The translations under genes were made by a program, and so were the position numbers. The notes under the pieces are model-generated. The model saw only the letters and a program-made list of their open reading frames with translations, had not been told where the DNA came from and did no database searches. A DNA stretch of 64,000 bases from Mucilaginibacter sabulilitoris (lineage in GTDB: Bacteria > Bacteroidota > Bacteroidia > Sphingobacteriales > Sphingobacteriaceae): NCBI RefSeq assembly GCF_034262375.1, contig NZ_CP139558.1, forward strand, positions 4,960,001 through 5,024,000, written 5' to 3'. Shown piece by piece: positions 45,162-54,467 of the stretch. The number at the start of each line of letters is the position of its first letter. The first letter of the stretch is position 1.

Positions 45162-46073
45162 TCACATGCCAATATTTACAAAATGGCCGCGGTAATCATT
45201 GGGCGATACCTGAGTATTTTTCTTGAAAAAATGACTGAACTGATCGGGTGTAGAAAAATTGAGATGAAAGGCTATCTCTTTTACCGGCTTGGACGAGAAT
45301 TGCAATGAGCGCTTGGCCTCAGCAATTACCTGTCCGTTAATTATATCCTTAGCTCCTTTACCACTACAGCGCCGGCACAGATCAGACAATTTACGAGCCG
45401 AAACACCTAATTGCAGGGCGAAATCGGCCACCTCATGAGTAGTTTGATATTGCTGACTAACCAACTCCACAAACCTGCGATAAAGCTGATTTTCGTAACT
45501 ATCATACCCATTTACCAGAGATGCATTAACATTGGCTATCTTGATCATTATAATCTTTAGGTAAGCAGCCAGCGCATCCAGCTTATTAGAGTAATCATCT
45601 TTTATAAATTCCAGATGTAACAGCTTAAATAAACCATTTACTTCAGTGTAATCAGTATCACTTAACGGTAATTGCTGATTGGCAGCTGCGTTATTAAACA
45701 ATACTGCTTTGCAGTTACTGGCGCTGCCGGGAGCTTTTTCCCAAAAGCAATCCCCAAAAGAAAGCTCGTAGCCTGTTATCTCTGTACCCGGGCCAAAGGC
45801 ATATAACTGTGCTTTAGCCACTAAAAACAACTCGCTACCATTAACCTTGTAAATAACATCATCAACCTGAAGTGTGCCGTTACCCGTCTCCAATATAAAA
45901 ACACGGTTATAATTGGCGCGGCAAACAAGCAGGTTATCAAAATACTGTTTTGACAAGTGAGTTATGGAGAAGGAATCTTTTAACTCCCTATCCATACGTG
46001 TTTGCAAAAAATCGTGCTTTTCCATACCGTTAACAAAGCTATAAATCATGAACCACTGAAGCGTCATACTCAT
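45162..46073 (-). CDS. AraC-family transcriptional regulator
   Basis: 303 residues. N-terminal cupin-like sensor (about 40-130, TGNGTLQVDDVIYKVNGSELFLVAKAQL), C-terminal two-helix-turn-helix AraC domain (about 210-300, HEVADFALQLGVSARKLSDLCRR ... KEIAFHLNFSTPDQFSHFFKKNTQVSPNDYR). It is divergent from the flavin monooxygenase gene, whose shared 117-base intergenic region it probably controls. An internal Met at residue 17 (46025) is an alternative start. Confidence 0.88.
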   Translation of the reverse strand: MSMTLQWFMIYSFVNGMEKHDFLQTRMDRELKDSFSITHLSKQYFDNLLVCRANYNRVFILETGNGTLQVDDVIYKVNGSELFLVAKAQLYAFGPGTEITGYELSFGDCFWEKAPGSASNCKAVLFNNAAANQQLPLSDTDYTEVNGLFKLLHLEFIKDDYSNKLDALAAYLKIIMIKIANVNASLVNGYDSYENQLYRRFVELVSQQYQTTHEVADFALQLGVSARKLSDLCRRCSGKGAKDIINGQVIAEAKRSLQFSSKPVKEIAFHLNFSTPDQFSHFFKKNTQVSPNDYRGHFVNIGM

Positions 46074-46190
46074 TTAAATAAATTATAATTCATTTAGCCC
46101 TTCGTTCACCGAGAATTTAAGGCACTTCGCCGAAATTCATTAACTGCGTTTGCCGGCTATGGCCATCTTTGATTTATTATTTGATAACCT

Positions 46191-47456
46191 ATGGCAAACG
46201 ACAACATAAATAACCGGAATATTTTAATATCGGGAGCAAGCATAGCCGGACCGGCATTAGCTTATTGGTTAAATCAATACGGATTTAATGTTACCATTGT
46301 TGAAAAGTCGCCCGAGCTCCGAAAAGGAGGATACAGGATCGATATTCGGGGAGCGGCTACTGAAGTGGCAAGTCGTATGGGCATTTTAAATAAAGTAAAA
46401 GAATTAAATACCGCAATGCGTGGTTCGTCATTTATACATGCAAATGGCAAGCGCTATGCAAACCTGAAAGATCCCAACTTATTTGGTATGCGGCAGAGTA
46501 CCGACATAGAGATTATGCGCGGTGAATTATCGGGCATCTTGTATGCCGAAACTAACGATCAAACCGAATATATTTTCGATGATTCCATTACAGATATTAC
46601 CCAAACTGATGAACTGGTAACTGTCACTTTTAAGAACGGAGGGCAGCGCGATTTTGATTTGGTAGTAGCAGCTGATGGCTTACGGTCAAATGTGCGGACG
46701 CTGGCGTTTGACAAGGAAAATATTAACGTTGATCATTTAGGATATTATGTGTCTATTTTCACTACTCCCAACTTTTTTGATCTCGATCACTGGGAATTGA
46801 GTTATCCGGGCCTTGATAAAACTGTAAATGTATACAGCACAGGCAACAATCAGGAGGCCAAGGCTTTTTTCATGTTTGCTGCCCCCGAAGCCAATTATGA
46901 TCATCGTGACATAGCGCAACAAAAACAAATGGTAATTGACCAGTTTAAAAATGAAGGTTCAGCCATTTCGCGAATATTAAATGCTATTCATGATACGCCC
47001 GATTTTTATTTTGATTCGATAAGTCAGGTAAAAACGGATAGTTTATCAAATGGCAGGGTTGTTTTGCTTGGCGACGCGGGCTATTGCCCCTCGCCTGCTT
47101 CTGGCCAGGGCAGCAGTCTCGCGTTAGTTGGCGCTTATGTTTTGGCCGGTGAACTCGCCGCCGCCGGGGATTATCAAATAGCCTTTAAAACTTACGAAAG
47201 CCAGATGAGGTGGTTTGTTAAAGCTAACCAAAAGCTTGGTGCCACCGTTTTAAAAGAAATGGTAGCCAAATCAAAAACACAACTCTGGTTACAAACTACT
47301 ATGATGAGCATTTTACTTAAACTGCCCGGGAAAGAGCGCATATTGCGCGGTTTTATGAAAGAAATGCAGCTTGCCGTTGATGAAGCTGCAAATGCCATTG
47401 AGTTACGGGACTATGCCCGTTATCATTTGCAGGCAATAAAAAGTGATCATTTTTAA
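46191..47456 (+). CDS. FAD-dependent monooxygenase (PHBH/TetX-like)
   Basis: 421 residues. FAD-binding Rossmann motif ILISGASIAGPALAYWL (GASIAG 15-20), DG motif in VVAADGLRSNVR, and GDAGYCPSPASGQGSSLAL late in the chain, the GD motif of class A flavoprotein hydroxylases. The TetX relationship is overall pattern only; drug inactivation is not implied. Divergent from one AraC regulator and followed after 45 bases by a second one. Confidence 0.85.
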   Translation: MANDNINNRNILISGASIAGPALAYWLNQYGFNVTIVEKSPELRKGGYRIDIRGAATEVASRMGILNKVKELNTAMRGSSFIHANGKRYANLKDPNLFGMRQSTDIEIMRGELSGILYAETNDQTEYIFDDSITDITQTDELVTVTFKNGGQRDFDLVVAADGLRSNVRTLAFDKENINVDHLGYYVSIFTTPNFFDLDHWELSYPGLDKTVNVYSTGNNQEAKAFFMFAAPEANYDHRDIAQQKQMVIDQFKNEGSAISRILNAIHDTPDFYFDSISQVKTDSLSNGRVVLLGDAGYCPSPASGQGSSLALVGAYVLAGELAAAGDYQIAFKTYESQMRWFVKANQKLGATVLKEMVAKSKTQLWLQTTMMSILLKLPGKERILRGFMKEMQLAVDEAANAIELRDYARYHLQAIKSDHF

Positions 47457-47475
47457 TAAATGTGGTTTCATTAGT

Positions 47476-47483
47476 TAATTTTG
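47476..47483 (+). promoter_or_regulatory. -7 promoter box for the second AraC gene
   Basis: TAATTTTG fits TAnnTTTG and lies 19 bases before the ATG at 47502, so this gene can be transcribed apart from the monooxygenase. Confidence 0.4.
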
Positions 47484-47501
47484 ATAATCAAAATTAAAAA
47501 G

Positions 47502-48422
47502 ATGCAAACCACATTAGACAGCAAACTCATTGATACTCTGCGTGACCTGCCCGATATGATACCGGTTATGCGTGAGTTTTATGAAAGCTGGACTATTAAG
47601 GTGTTTAACCGCGAACAGCATGAATGCCGTAATTACCTGTCGCCCAACAGACGAGAGTTTTATAAAGTTTTAATGATAACTAAAGGCGCTGGAGTATTTA
47701 CTATGGGCCTTAATACCTACTATATTGAAGAGCCAACCCTCTTGTTTATTCATCCCAATGATATTATTTCCTGGAAAAACCTTTCAGACCAGTCAGGCGG
47801 ATATTACGTACTTTTCAAAAAATCATTTATCAGCGAACACCCGCAGCTAAAAGCCACAATTGATAAATTCGGCTTATTTACCGAAAAGCATAAAAGTGTG
47901 ATCCGCCTGGCAGAACATGAAATTCCTGTGCTTAATCAACTGTTCATCAGCATGAAAAATGAAGAACTGTCTGACAGTGAATTTAAGGAAGATGCCATGC
48001 AGGCCTATTTACAGCTATTGATGGTAGAAAGTATGAAAGTAGCCCGCTACCCGAAACCCGATGCGGTGAATGAAGAGTATAACCACATACACCAGTTTTT
48101 TAACCTGCTCGAAAAGGAAACATCAGGCATTAACTATGAAAACCCGATACGTTTAAAAACTGCCAAAGAATTTGCGTCCGATTTAGCGGTACATCCCAAT
48201 CATTTAAACGCGTTATTAAAAAAACATACCGGGCAAAATGTAAGTACCCATATCCGCAACCGGCTGCTTGAAGAAGCCAAGGTGCTCCTGTTACAAACCG
48301 ACTGGACCTTGCAAAATATAAGCTACAGTATAGGCTTTGCCGAACAGCCCAGCTTCAACCTGTTCTTTAAAAAAAACACCGGAGTTACCCCAACCGAGTT
48401 CAGGAAAGCGTATCAATCCTGA
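47502..48422 (+). CDS. AraC-family transcriptional regulator
   Basis: 306 residues from the ATG at 47502; the TTG at 47481 is part of the -7 box. N-terminal cupin sensor (GAGVFTMGLNTYYIEEPTLLFIHPNDIISW) and C-terminal AraC HTH pair (KTAKEFASDLAVHPNHLNALLKKHTGQNVS ... QNISYSIGFAEQPSFNLFFKKNTGVTPTEFRK). It probably regulates the SDR gene that follows 131 bases downstream. Confidence 0.9.
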   Translation: MQTTLDSKLIDTLRDLPDMIPVMREFYESWTIKVFNREQHECRNYLSPNRREFYKVLMITKGAGVFTMGLNTYYIEEPTLLFIHPNDIISWKNLSDQSGGYYVLFKKSFISEHPQLKATIDKFGLFTEKHKSVIRLAEHEIPVLNQLFISMKNEELSDSEFKEDAMQAYLQLLMVESMKVARYPKPDAVNEEYNHIHQFFNLLEKETSGINYENPIRLKTAKEFASDLAVHPNHLNALLKKHTGQNVSTHIRNRLLEEAKVLLLQTDWTLQNISYSIGFAEQPSFNLFFKKNTGVTPTEFRKAYQS

Positions 48423-48553
48423 TCTAAGACCTATATTTTATCTGATTACAACAAATCTTTGAAATTCATAATAAACGCTTTGTTATTGTTATAAGCTACC
48501 CTCGGTTTTGTCAGCAACTTTGGTATATCAAAAAACAATAAAAAATTAAAGCA

Positions 48554-49411
48554 ATGAAAACTCAAAAAACATGGTTCATTACCGGCGCCTCAAGAGGTTT
48601 CGGCCTTAACATTACTAAAGCAGTATTAGCATCTGGCGATAAAGTGGTAGCAACCGTTCGCAGTAAAGCCGAAGAACTGGTAGCACAATTCAATAATAAC
48701 GAAAACCTGTTTGTTGTAACCCTTGATATTACCAATGAAGATCAAGCCAAACAAGCAGCAGCACAAGCCGCCGATCATTTTGGCCGTATTGATGTATTAG
48801 TAAACAATGCCGGTTATGGCTTGCTGGCCGCTGTTGAAGAAGCAACCGCCCGCGAAGTAAAGCAAAACTACGAGGTGAATGTATTTGGTACGCTGAATGT
48901 GATCCGCGCCATATTGCCATACATGCGTAAACAACGCGCTGGTCATGTGATTAATATATCATCTGTCGGCGGCTTAAGCAGTTACTATGGCTGGGGAGTA
49001 TATGGATCAACCAAATTTGCCATGGAAGGTATTACTGAAGGTTTGGCGTTGGAACTTGCCCCATTAGGTATACACGCTACCGTAGTTGCTCCCGGTTTTT
49101 TCCGTACCAATTTCTTAGACGAATCATCACTAAGCAATACAACAAATATTATTGATGACTATGATGAAACTGTTGGAACAATGCGCAAATTTGCAATTGA
49201 AGCTAACAACAAACAGCCCGGCGATCCTGAAAAGCTGGCTCAGGCCTTTGTTAAACTTGCCGCATCAGAAAATCCTCCGGTGCACTTACCGTTGGGCAAT
49301 GACACCCTTACCAGATTCAGAGAAAAAACTGCTGCTTTTGAAAAAGATATAGCCGATTGGTATGAAGTAGTTACCGGTACCGACCATGATGATGTAGTTG
49401 CAAAAGCTTAA
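48554..49411 (+). CDS. Short-chain dehydrogenase/reductase
   Basis: 285 residues. Cofactor motif TGASRGFG (10-17), NNAG (84-87), catalytic Ser137 (NISSVGG), Tyr150 and Lys154 (YGSTK). Classical SDR fold; NADP preference is suggested by the Arg in the Gly-rich loop (ASRG). Substrate unknown. Follows the AraC regulator and ends before a strong hairpin terminator. Confidence 0.92.
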   Translation: MKTQKTWFITGASRGFGLNITKAVLASGDKVVATVRSKAEELVAQFNNNENLFVVTLDITNEDQAKQAAAQAADHFGRIDVLVNNAGYGLLAAVEEATAREVKQNYEVNVFGTLNVIRAILPYMRKQRAGHVINISSVGGLSSYYGWGVYGSTKFAMEGITEGLALELAPLGIHATVVAPGFFRTNFLDESSLSNTTNIIDDYDETVGTMRKFAIEANNKQPGDPEKLAQAFVKLAASENPPVHLPLGNDTLTRFREKTAAFEKDIADWYEVVTGTDHDDVVAKA

Positions 49412-49425
49412 ACAAATTTGTTAAA

Positions 49426-49474
49426 AACTAAAAAAGCTGTACAAAATGATATCATTTGTGCAGCTTTTTTAGTT
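49426..49474 (+). terminator. Hairpin terminator after the SDR gene
   Basis: AACTAAAAAAGCTG pairs with CAGCTTTTTTAGTT, with an inner pairing ACAAAATGAT/ATCATTTGT; T-rich right arm. It excludes the longer upstream start for the next gene. Confidence 0.8.
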
Positions 49475-49537
49475 AAAAATGAATATTATTTGATGTGTAA
49501 CAATCCTCGCCGTAATTTGCCTTACTTTATAACAAAT

Positions 49538-49909
49538 ATGAAAGGCTTAAGAACAATTCTATTTTTAACTATCTCCAATACATTTATGACGTTTGCCTGG
49601 TATGGGCACCTAAAATTCAAAGAATTCTCCTGGGGCAAAAACCTGGGCATCTTCTCTATCATTGTGATTAGTTGGGGGCTTGCGTTTTTTGAATATCTTT
49701 TTCAGGTACCGGCCAATGAGGGTGGCTTTAAGGCAAACGGAGGCCCTTTTTCTTTGGTTCAGCTTAAAACTATACAGGAAGCCATAACCCTTATTGTTTT
49801 TATGCTGTTCACCTTAACATTTTTTAAAGATGAAAAACTGGGCTGGAACCATTTGCTTGGTTTTGCGCTTATTGTGCTGGCGGTATTTGTAATATTTAAG
49901 AAATGGTGA
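49538..49909 (+). CDS. DMT/DUF486 family small membrane protein
   Basis: 123 residues from the ATG at 49538 (MKGLRTILFLTISNTFMTFAWYGHLKF); an earlier start at 49418 would run through the SDR terminator. Four hydrophobic helices and the conserved YGHLKF, ISWGLAFFEYLFQVPANEGG and LVQLKTIQEAITL of DUF486. Function unknown; a small drug/metabolite-type transporter relative. Confidence 0.85.
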   Translation: MKGLRTILFLTISNTFMTFAWYGHLKFKEFSWGKNLGIFSIIVISWGLAFFEYLFQVPANEGGFKANGGPFSLVQLKTIQEAITLIVFMLFTLTFFKDEKLGWNHLLGFALIVLAVFVIFKKW

Positions 49910-49922
49910 TTTACATACCGCG

Positions 49923-50288
49923 TTAAACAAGATTCTTTAACTGTCTGTCTATAAGTTCAATAAGCTCAATCATATCAAAAGGTTTGCTTAAATATGCATC
50001 AGCGCCGCATCCATCGGCAATATCAGCCAAACCATCGCATCCTGATATCATTATAACAGGTACATTCATGGTTAAGGGATGTTGTTTTATGGCCTTACAA
50101 AGCTCGCTTCCCAAACCATCCTTTAACCTGTTGTCAACGAGCACCAGATCAGGCATGTGCAGAATTACTCCCTTTATCGAATTTTTATCAGCATACGCAG
50201 TGGTGTAATAACCCTCGGCTTTTAAAAACAACTGTATCGCTTCAGACAAGTCATTGTCGTCTTCAACAATAAATATTTTCTTATTCAT
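49923..50288 (-). CDS. Stand-alone response regulator receiver protein
   Basis: 121 residues from the ATG at 50288 (MNKKIFIVEDDNDLSEAIQLF). Acidic pair E8-D9-D10, phospho-acceptor Asp in LVLVDNRLKDGLG, Ser/Thr in VIMISG, and Lys in YLSKPFD. No output domain, so a CheY-like single-domain regulator. Divergent from the glycogen-trehalose operon by 215 bases. No partner kinase in the window. Confidence 0.9.
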   Translation of the reverse strand: MNKKIFIVEDDNDLSEAIQLFLKAEGYYTTAYADKNSIKGVILHMPDLVLVDNRLKDGLGSELCKAIKQHPLTMNVPVIMISGCDGLADIADGCGADAYLSKPFDMIELIELIDRQLKNLV

Positions 50289-50503
50289 AGGTTTTGATGT
50301 GTGTAGACAAGCAAATTTACTTAGTAAATAATTAACAATCAATTTCTAATTAAATTACTTACACATAAAGAAACTATTTTAAACATTCTATAGCTTGTAG
50401 CAAAAAAAATGAAAAAATGATAAATGTTCAATAACACCAAACAATTCCCCTCAATTTCGATTTGAAAATAGGTAACAAAACATAAACAACTACCTGATCA
50501 CTT

Positions 50504-52654
50504 ATGAAAATAGTAACATATCCGGGCAAATCGTTTCCCCTTGGCGCTACCTGGGATGGTAATGGAGTAAACTTCACGCTTTATGCCGAAAATGCAACCG
50601 GTGTTGATCTTTGTCTGTTCAATACCATACATGATGAGGTTGAATCATCAAAAATTCAGATCACCGAGTTTTCCGATCTGATATGGCACGTATATATTCC
50701 GGGCCTAAAACCCGGACAGTTATACGGTTACCGGGTACACGGGCCATATGAACCCGAGAACGGGAACCGGTTTAACCCGAACAAACTATTGCTTGACCCT
50801 TACGCAAAAGCTATTGCCGGAACAATTAACTGGGACGATTCCCTGTTTGGTTATGAAGTGGGTAATCCTGAAGAAGATTTGAGTTTCAGCAAAACCGATA
50901 GCGCTCCGTTTATACCAAAGTCGGTTGTTATTGACCATAATTTTGACTGGGAAAATGATGAGGGCCCTAACGTAGCCTACTATAACTCTATAATTTATGA
51001 AGCACATGTAAAGGGTTTCACAAAACTTCATCCCGAAATACCGGAAGAGATAAGAGGCACTTACGCGGGGATAGCGCACCCGGTAACTATCAAGTATTTA
51101 AAAAATCTGGGGATAACCGCTATTGAACTTATGCCGGTTCATCATTTCCTTGCCGACAGGCACCTGGTGGATAAAGGACTTACTAACTACTGGGGGTATA
51201 ATACAATTGGCTTCTTCGCCCCCGATTCGCGTTACGCGTCGTGTAACGTGCTTGGAGAGCAGGTTGTTGAGTTTAAGAACATGGTTAAGGAACTGCATAA
51301 GGCAGGTATAGAGGTAATTCTGGACGTGGTTTATAACCATACCGGCGAAGGTAGCCAGCTAGGTCCTACCCTATCGTTCAGGGGTATTGACAACTCATCC
51401 TATTACCGCCTGGTTGATGATAACAAAAGGTTCTATATGGACTATACCGGTACCGGCAACACGCTAAATGCTAATTTACCCAATGTATTACGCCTGATGA
51501 TGGATAGCCTGCGTTATTGGATAATTGATATGCATATTGATGGGTTTCGTTTCGATCTTGCCGCTACACTGGCCCGTGAGCTGCATGAAGTGAATCGACT
51601 GAGCGCCTTTTTTGATATCATTCACCAGGACCCTATCATATCGCAGGTAAAACTCATTGCCGAGCCATGGGATTTGGGCGAAGGAGGCTACCAGGTGGGT
51701 AAGTTCCCATCAGGCTGGGCCGAGTGGAACGGCAAATACCGCGATAGTATACGTGACTACTGGAGTGGTACCGAAAGCATGCTGGCCGAATTTGCCGACC
51801 GTATAACAGGCAGCTCCGATCTGTTTAAATCATATCGCCGCCCTACAGCCAGCATTAATTTTGTTACCGCTCATGATGGTTTTACGCTGAATGACCTGGT
51901 AACTTATAACGAAAAACATAACGAAGCCAATGGCGAAGATAATAATGACGGTGAAAGCCACAACCGCTCATGGAACTGCGGCGTAGAAGGACCAACTGAT
52001 GATGAAACCATTAATCTGCTTCGTTGTAAACAAAAAAGGAATTTTTTAACCACACTTTTTCTTTCGCAGGGTGTACCTATGATGATTGCCGGCGACGAAA
52101 TGGGTCGCACACAGCAAGGTAATAATAACTCCTATTGTCAGGACAATGAAATTTCATGGATAAACTGGGAAACCATGGATAAAAACTTACAGGCTTTTAC
52201 CAGCATGTTAATTAAACTGAGAAAAGAGCATGCTGCATTTTCACGCAACAATTGGTTTAAAGGAGAAGCTGTAAAAGAAGAGGGCCCTGCAGATATAGCC
52301 TGGTTTTTACCCAATGGAAATGAAATGAATGATGACAACTGGAGCCATGATTTTGCCAAATCGGTAGCGGTATTTTTAAACGGGCTTGGCTTACACAGCG
52401 TTAACGCCGAGGGTAATAAAGTGGTAGATGATAGCTTTTACATTATTTTCAATGCGCATGACGAAGCCCTAAGCTATAAATTGCCAAAAGCTGTTTACGC
52501 TAAAGACTGGGATTTGTTAATTGATACCAGTAAAGAACAAATGGAAAATGCTACCGGCAAATTTAACGCGGAAGATACCATACAAGTAGCTGGGCGCTCC
52601 GTTGTATTACTTCAACATCAATTAGTACACAATGGAGGCACCAAGCATCAATAA
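50504..52654 (+). CDS. glgX: Glycogen debranching enzyme (isoamylase type)
   Basis: 716 residues. N-terminal CBM48 (about 8-110, GATWDGNGVNFTLYAENATGVDLCLF), then GH13 barrel: DVVYNH (274-279), nucleophile Asp351 in DGFRFDLA, acid/base Glu387 in IAEPWD, and TAHDG near 454. It cleaves alpha-1,6 branches of glycogen to give linear malto-oligosaccharides. Together with the two following genes it forms a treX-treZ-treY-type route. Its last 23 bases overlap the start of treZ. Confidence 0.93.
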   Translation: MKIVTYPGKSFPLGATWDGNGVNFTLYAENATGVDLCLFNTIHDEVESSKIQITEFSDLIWHVYIPGLKPGQLYGYRVHGPYEPENGNRFNPNKLLLDPYAKAIAGTINWDDSLFGYEVGNPEEDLSFSKTDSAPFIPKSVVIDHNFDWENDEGPNVAYYNSIIYEAHVKGFTKLHPEIPEEIRGTYAGIAHPVTIKYLKNLGITAIELMPVHHFLADRHLVDKGLTNYWGYNTIGFFAPDSRYASCNVLGEQVVEFKNMVKELHKAGIEVILDVVYNHTGEGSQLGPTLSFRGIDNSSYYRLVDDNKRFYMDYTGTGNTLNANLPNVLRLMMDSLRYWIIDMHIDGFRFDLAATLARELHEVNRLSAFFDIIHQDPIISQVKLIAEPWDLGEGGYQVGKFPSGWAEWNGKYRDSIRDYWSGTESMLAEFADRITGSSDLFKSYRRPTASINFVTAHDGFTLNDLVTYNEKHNEANGEDNNDGESHNRSWNCGVEGPTDDETINLLRCKQKRNFLTTLFLSQGVPMMIAGDEMGRTQQGNNNSYCQDNEISWINWETMDKNLQAFTSMLIKLRKEHAAFSRNNWFKGEAVKEEGPADIAWFLPNGNEMNDDNWSHDFAKSVAVFLNGLGLHSVNAEGNKVVDDSFYIIFNAHDEALSYKLPKAVYAKDWDLLIDTSKEQMENATGKFNAEDTIQVAGRSVVLLQHQLVHNGGTKHQ

Positions 52655-54467
52655 ACGTAACATAGGCATTAACTTTAACGGTTTAGGTCTTGCCGAAATC
52701 TTGCTTTGGGCGCCCTATGCCAATAAAGTTTCCATTAAGCTTGACATGAAAACGCTTTCTTTAATTAAACAAGAACGTGGTTATTGGACATTAAGCACTG
52801 ATGAAGTTAAACCAGGCGATACCTATTGGTTTGATGTTGACGGCAAACAACTGTCAGATCCGGCATCCCTTTTCCAATCCGAAGGTGTACACGGCCCATC
52901 ACTTGCCTTTGATTTGAATGCCTATAAGTGGACAGATGCCCCATGGCAAAACCCGCCGCTGGAAGACTATATATTCTACGAACTGCACACAGGTACTTTT
53001 ACATCCATAGGCACTTTTAAAGGCATTGAAGACCGGCTTGATTACCTGGTTAGCCTTGGTATCACCGCCATTGAAATTATGCCCGTGGCCCAATTTCCGG
53101 GCGAAAGGAACTGGGGTTATGACGGAGTATTCCCATTCGCAGTACAAAACAGCTATGGAGGGCCACAAAGTTTACAGCATTTAATTGATACCTGCCACAA
53201 TAAGGGCCTGGCAGTAGTTTTGGATGTAGTGTATAACCATATAGGCCCTGAGGGAAATTACCTTCATGAATTTGGACCGTACTTTACCGACAAATACCAT
53301 ACACCCTGGGGCAGCGCCATTAACTTTGATGATGCCGGTTGCGATGAGGTACGGCAGTATTTCATAGATAACGCATTGATGTGGTTCCATGATTTTCATG
53401 TAGATGCCCTGCGCATGGATGCCGTGCACGCCATTAAAGATTTTAGTCCCAAACACATTTTGCAGGAAATTAGTGAACAAGTAGTTCAACTGACGCAAAC
53501 AACAGGTAGAACATATTATCTCATTGCAGAGTGCGACCTGAATGATACCCGTTTTATTAACCCGGTAAACAAAGGTGGCTTCGGCCTGGATGCTCAATGG
53601 ATCGACGAATTTCATCATGCCCTGCGCGTAGCAGCAGGCGGTGAAAGAAATGGTTATTACACCGATTTTAATGGAATTGAGGATCTCGCCCTCGCTTATC
53701 AAAACGCCTATGTATACCATGGACAGTATTCCGAACAAAGGCAAAAAACATTCGGCACAAATACCGCCGGTATAAACGGCAGGCAATTCGTAGCGTTTTC
53801 ACAAAATCATGACCAGGTGGGTAACCGCATGCTTGGCGAACGTTCAGGTCAGCTATTTGGTTTTGAAATGCAAAAGTTAATGGCGGCCGCGGTTATGATT
53901 AGCCCGTTTTTGCCGCTCTTATTTATGGGTGAGGAAAGAAGTGAGCCCAACCCCTTCCTGTTTTTTGTAAGCCATACAGATAAAAGGCTGATTGAGGCTG
54001 TAAGAAAAGGCCGTAAAACCGAATTTGCTGATTTTCATGCACGTGGCGAAGCACCTGATCCTCAAGCTTTAGAAACTTTTGAGCGCTCTAAACTAAGCTG
54101 GGATATACTGGAGCAACAGCCCTACCAAACCATGCTGCATTATTACAAAACCCTCATTGGGTTGCGTAAGCACCAACCCGCATTAAAAACCCTCAACCGC
54201 GACAACATGACCGTTGAAACAAATGCGGCGAATAATACATTGATGATACAAAGATGGACGACTGATCAACAGCTTATCTGCCTGCTCAACTTTTCAGGTA
54301 AGGATCAGCCAGTGGCTATACCCGAGGGTATCAACCAATGGCAAAAACTATTTGATTCGGCTCATCCAAAATGGAACGGCCCGGTATCATCACCCGAAAT
54401 ACTTAATACAGGTTTAATAGCAATACCTCCGGCAACCATCCTGATATATACACAATATCATGCATAA
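52632..54467 (+). CDS. treZ: Malto-oligosyltrehalose trehalohydrolase
   Basis: 611 residues. N-terminal CBM48-like segment, GH13 barrel with DVVYNHIGPEGNYL (198-211), nucleophile Asp263 in LRMDAVHAI, acid/base Glu300 in LIAECD, and SQNHDQVGNR, the family's characteristic version of the last motif. Releases trehalose from maltooligosyl-trehalose. The 23-base overlap with glgX and 8-base overlap with treY show a coupled operon; the next in-frame Met is residue 39, inside the CBM, so the chosen start holds. Confidence 0.93.
   Translation: MEAPSINKRNIGINFNGLGLAEILLWAPYANKVSIKLDMKTLSLIKQERGYWTLSTDEVKPGDTYWFDVDGKQLSDPASLFQSEGVHGPSLAFDLNAYKWTDAPWQNPPLEDYIFYELHTGTFTSIGTFKGIEDRLDYLVSLGITAIEIMPVAQFPGERNWGYDGVFPFAVQNSYGGPQSLQHLIDTCHNKGLAVVLDVVYNHIGPEGNYLHEFGPYFTDKYHTPWGSAINFDDAGCDEVRQYFIDNALMWFHDFHVDALRMDAVHAIKDFSPKHILQEISEQVVQLTQTTGRTYYLIAECDLNDTRFINPVNKGGFGLDAQWIDEFHHALRVAAGGERNGYYTDFNGIEDLALAYQNAYVYHGQYSEQRQKTFGTNTAGINGRQFVAFSQNHDQVGNRMLGERSGQLFGFEMQKLMAAAVMISPFLPLLFMGEERSEPNPFLFFVSHTDKRLIEAVRKGRKTEFADFHARGEAPDPQALETFERSKLSWDILEQQPYQTMLHYYKTLIGLRKHQPALKTLNRDNMTVETNAANNTLMIQRWTTDQQLICLLNFSGKDQPVAIPEGINQWQKLFDSAHPKWNGPVSSPEILNTGLIAIPPATILIYTQYHA

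Noticed and set aside
46191..47456. Tetracycline-inactivating TetX resistance gene
   Set aside because: Only the general class A flavoprotein pattern is visible; no resistance-gene context or specific signature supports it.
53181..53786. 201-codon open frame on the minus strand inside treZ
   Set aside because: Antisense shadow of treZ, whose catalytic motifs are intact.
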